DNA from: Candidatus Roseilinea sp. | GTDB lineage: Bacteria; Chloroflexota; Anaerolineae; J036; Brachytrichaceae | Direction of reading: 5' to 3' | Assembly: GCA_025055235.1 (NCBI GenBank) | Contig: JANWYN010000062.1 | Span: 1 to 44,036, forward strand | Length of the DNA stretch: 44,036 bases | Shown here: positions 43,262 to 44,036 of the stretch, one piece after another | Layout: each line of letters begins with the position of its first letter | How positions within the stretch are numbered: position 1 is the stretch's first letter | The notes under the pieces: generated by a model | The model's database searches: none | What the model saw: the letters and a program-made list of their open reading frames with translations, nothing else | What the model was told of the DNA's origin: nothing | Position numbers and translations under genes: made by a program

Positions 43262-44036
43262 TCATCGCGTGTAGGGATCAGCGGCGTCGCGCAAGCCGTC
43301 GCCGACGAAGTTGAACAACAAGCCCGTCGCAATCACGAACAACGCCGGGATGAGCAACCATTGCTGTTGGGCGACCGCCACCAGGTTCTGCGCATCCTGC
43401 AGCAACACGCCCCAGCTCACCGCCGGCGGCTGCATGCCCAGGCCGATGAAGCTCAGCGCCGTCTCACCCAGGATCGCCAGCGGGATGGAAGCGGTGATCG
43501 AGACGATCAGGTGGCTGGTGAAGCCGGGCAACAAGTGTTTAAAGATGATGCGCGATTGGCTGGCACCGGCAGCTTGCGCTGCTAGGGTATAGTCCTCCTC
43601 GCGCAACTGCAACAGCTTCCCGCGCACTACGCGCGCTAGGCCGGTCCAGCCGACGACCGACAGCAACACGGTGATGGCAAAGAACGTCTTCTCGGTTGGC
43701 CAGTCGCGCGGCAGAGCTGCAGCCAGCGCGATCCACAACGGCAGTGTGGGGATGGACTGCAAGAAGTCAATCAGGCGCTGCACGATCTCGTCCACCACGC
43801 CGCCGAAGAAGCCGGAGATGCCGCCGAGCGTGACGCCGATGATGAAGGTGAGGAAGACGCCGACCAGGCCGATGGACAACGACACGCGCGAGCCATAGAT
43901 CGTGCGCGAGAACAGATCGCGCCCCAGGCGGTCGGTGCCGAAGAGGAAGATCGGCACATTGTCCACCCCGGTGCCGAACAGGTGAATGTCAGATTCGATC
44001 AGCCCCCATAGCTTGTATGGCTCGCCGCGGACGAAG
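43262..44036 (-). CDS. Opp/Dpp-type ABC importer permease (DppC-like), 5' end outside window
   Basis: The frame stays open to the right edge, so the N terminus is missing; the apparent start near 43966 is an internal GTG. The visible 257 residues begin RGEPYKLWGLIESDIHL and continue with FGTDRLGRDLFSRTIYGSR, the standard DppC/OppC segment. The coupling motif is EEDYTLAAQAAGASQSRIIFKHLLPG (EAA loop), and the last helix ends GDGLRDAADPYTR. About five membrane helices are seen. The substrate-binding protein and the DppB-like permease probably lie to the right. Confidence 0.93.
   Translation of the reverse strand, partial: FVRGEPYKLWGLIESDIHLFGTGVDNVPIFLFGTDRLGRDLFSRTIYGSRVSLSIGLVGVFLTFIIGVTLGGISGFFGGVVDEIVQRLIDFLQSIPTLPLWIALAAALPRDWPTEKTFFAITVLLSVVGWTGLARVVRGKLLQLREEDYTLAAQAAGASQSRIIFKHLLPGFTSHLIVSITASIPLAILGETALSFIGLGMQPPAVSWGVLLQDAQNLVAVAQQQWLLIPALFVIATGLLFNFVGDGLRDAADPYTR

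Overview
The window is a GC-rich stretch (most genes look well above 60% G+C) of a bacterial chromosome. Gene content and the order rpmB / Asp23-like / FakA-like / DegV, several RNA-level and cofactor housekeeping genes and many intergenic short repeats fit a member of the Chloroflexota (Anaerolineae-like). That placement is inference from gene content, not a computed phylogeny. I see no rRNA, tRNA, CRISPR array, transposase or integrase.

Layout. (1) 1-4261: a three-gene operon of a TPR-CHAT caspase-like protease, a small helical protein and a protein with two C-terminal membrane helices. It resembles the CATRA-type conflict (immunity or cell-death) systems. Its TPRs are near-identical 135-bp repeats, and its protease gene carries palindromic repeats in frame. 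(2) 4258-9202, minus strand: a Cys/Met-metabolism PLP enzyme, an MFS carrier, ObgE and an enolase-superfamily sugar-acid enzyme. (3) 9310-13843: nadD, rhamnulokinase (minus), a MoxR AAA+ ATPase and rlmN. (4) 13884-17214: rpmB, with divergent Asp23-like, FakA-like and DegV/FakB-like genes for a fatty-acid kinase system. (5) 17334-20997: a CoxM-like FAD subunit, a cytochrome P450 and XdhC. (6) 21056-26634, minus strand: a LysE/RhtB exporter, araD, lepB, an unknown membrane protein, a TIM-barrel sugar isomerase and araB. (7) 26931-31070: a lipoprotein membrane-fusion protein and a giant FtsX-type permease. (8) 31091-36119: a SARP-type regulator divergent from a visibly AT-richer three-gene cassette (DCC-thiol/Tat hybrid protein, Cys-rich M23-like protein, beta-propeller lipoprotein). 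I recognise no published system in this cassette. (9) 36254-44036, minus strand: an Opp/Dpp-type ABC importer (permease cut by the window end), a multi-pass glycosyltransferase-like protein, a 51-residue membrane microprotein and a GH78 alpha-L-rhamnosidase.

How it fits together. GH78, rhamnulokinase, AraB, AraD, a sugar isomerase, an enolase-superfamily dehydratase, the MFS carrier and the Opp-type importer point to a heterotroph living on plant or biofilm polysaccharides rich in rhamnose and arabinose. Two accessory loci stand out: the CATRA-like operon at the left edge and the SARP-linked M23-like cassette near 33-36 kb. A third theme is the spacers. Many gene gaps hold short tandem arrays with a 7-bp period (once 8-9 bp), each with its own motif, usually starting at or next to the stop codon of the upstream gene.
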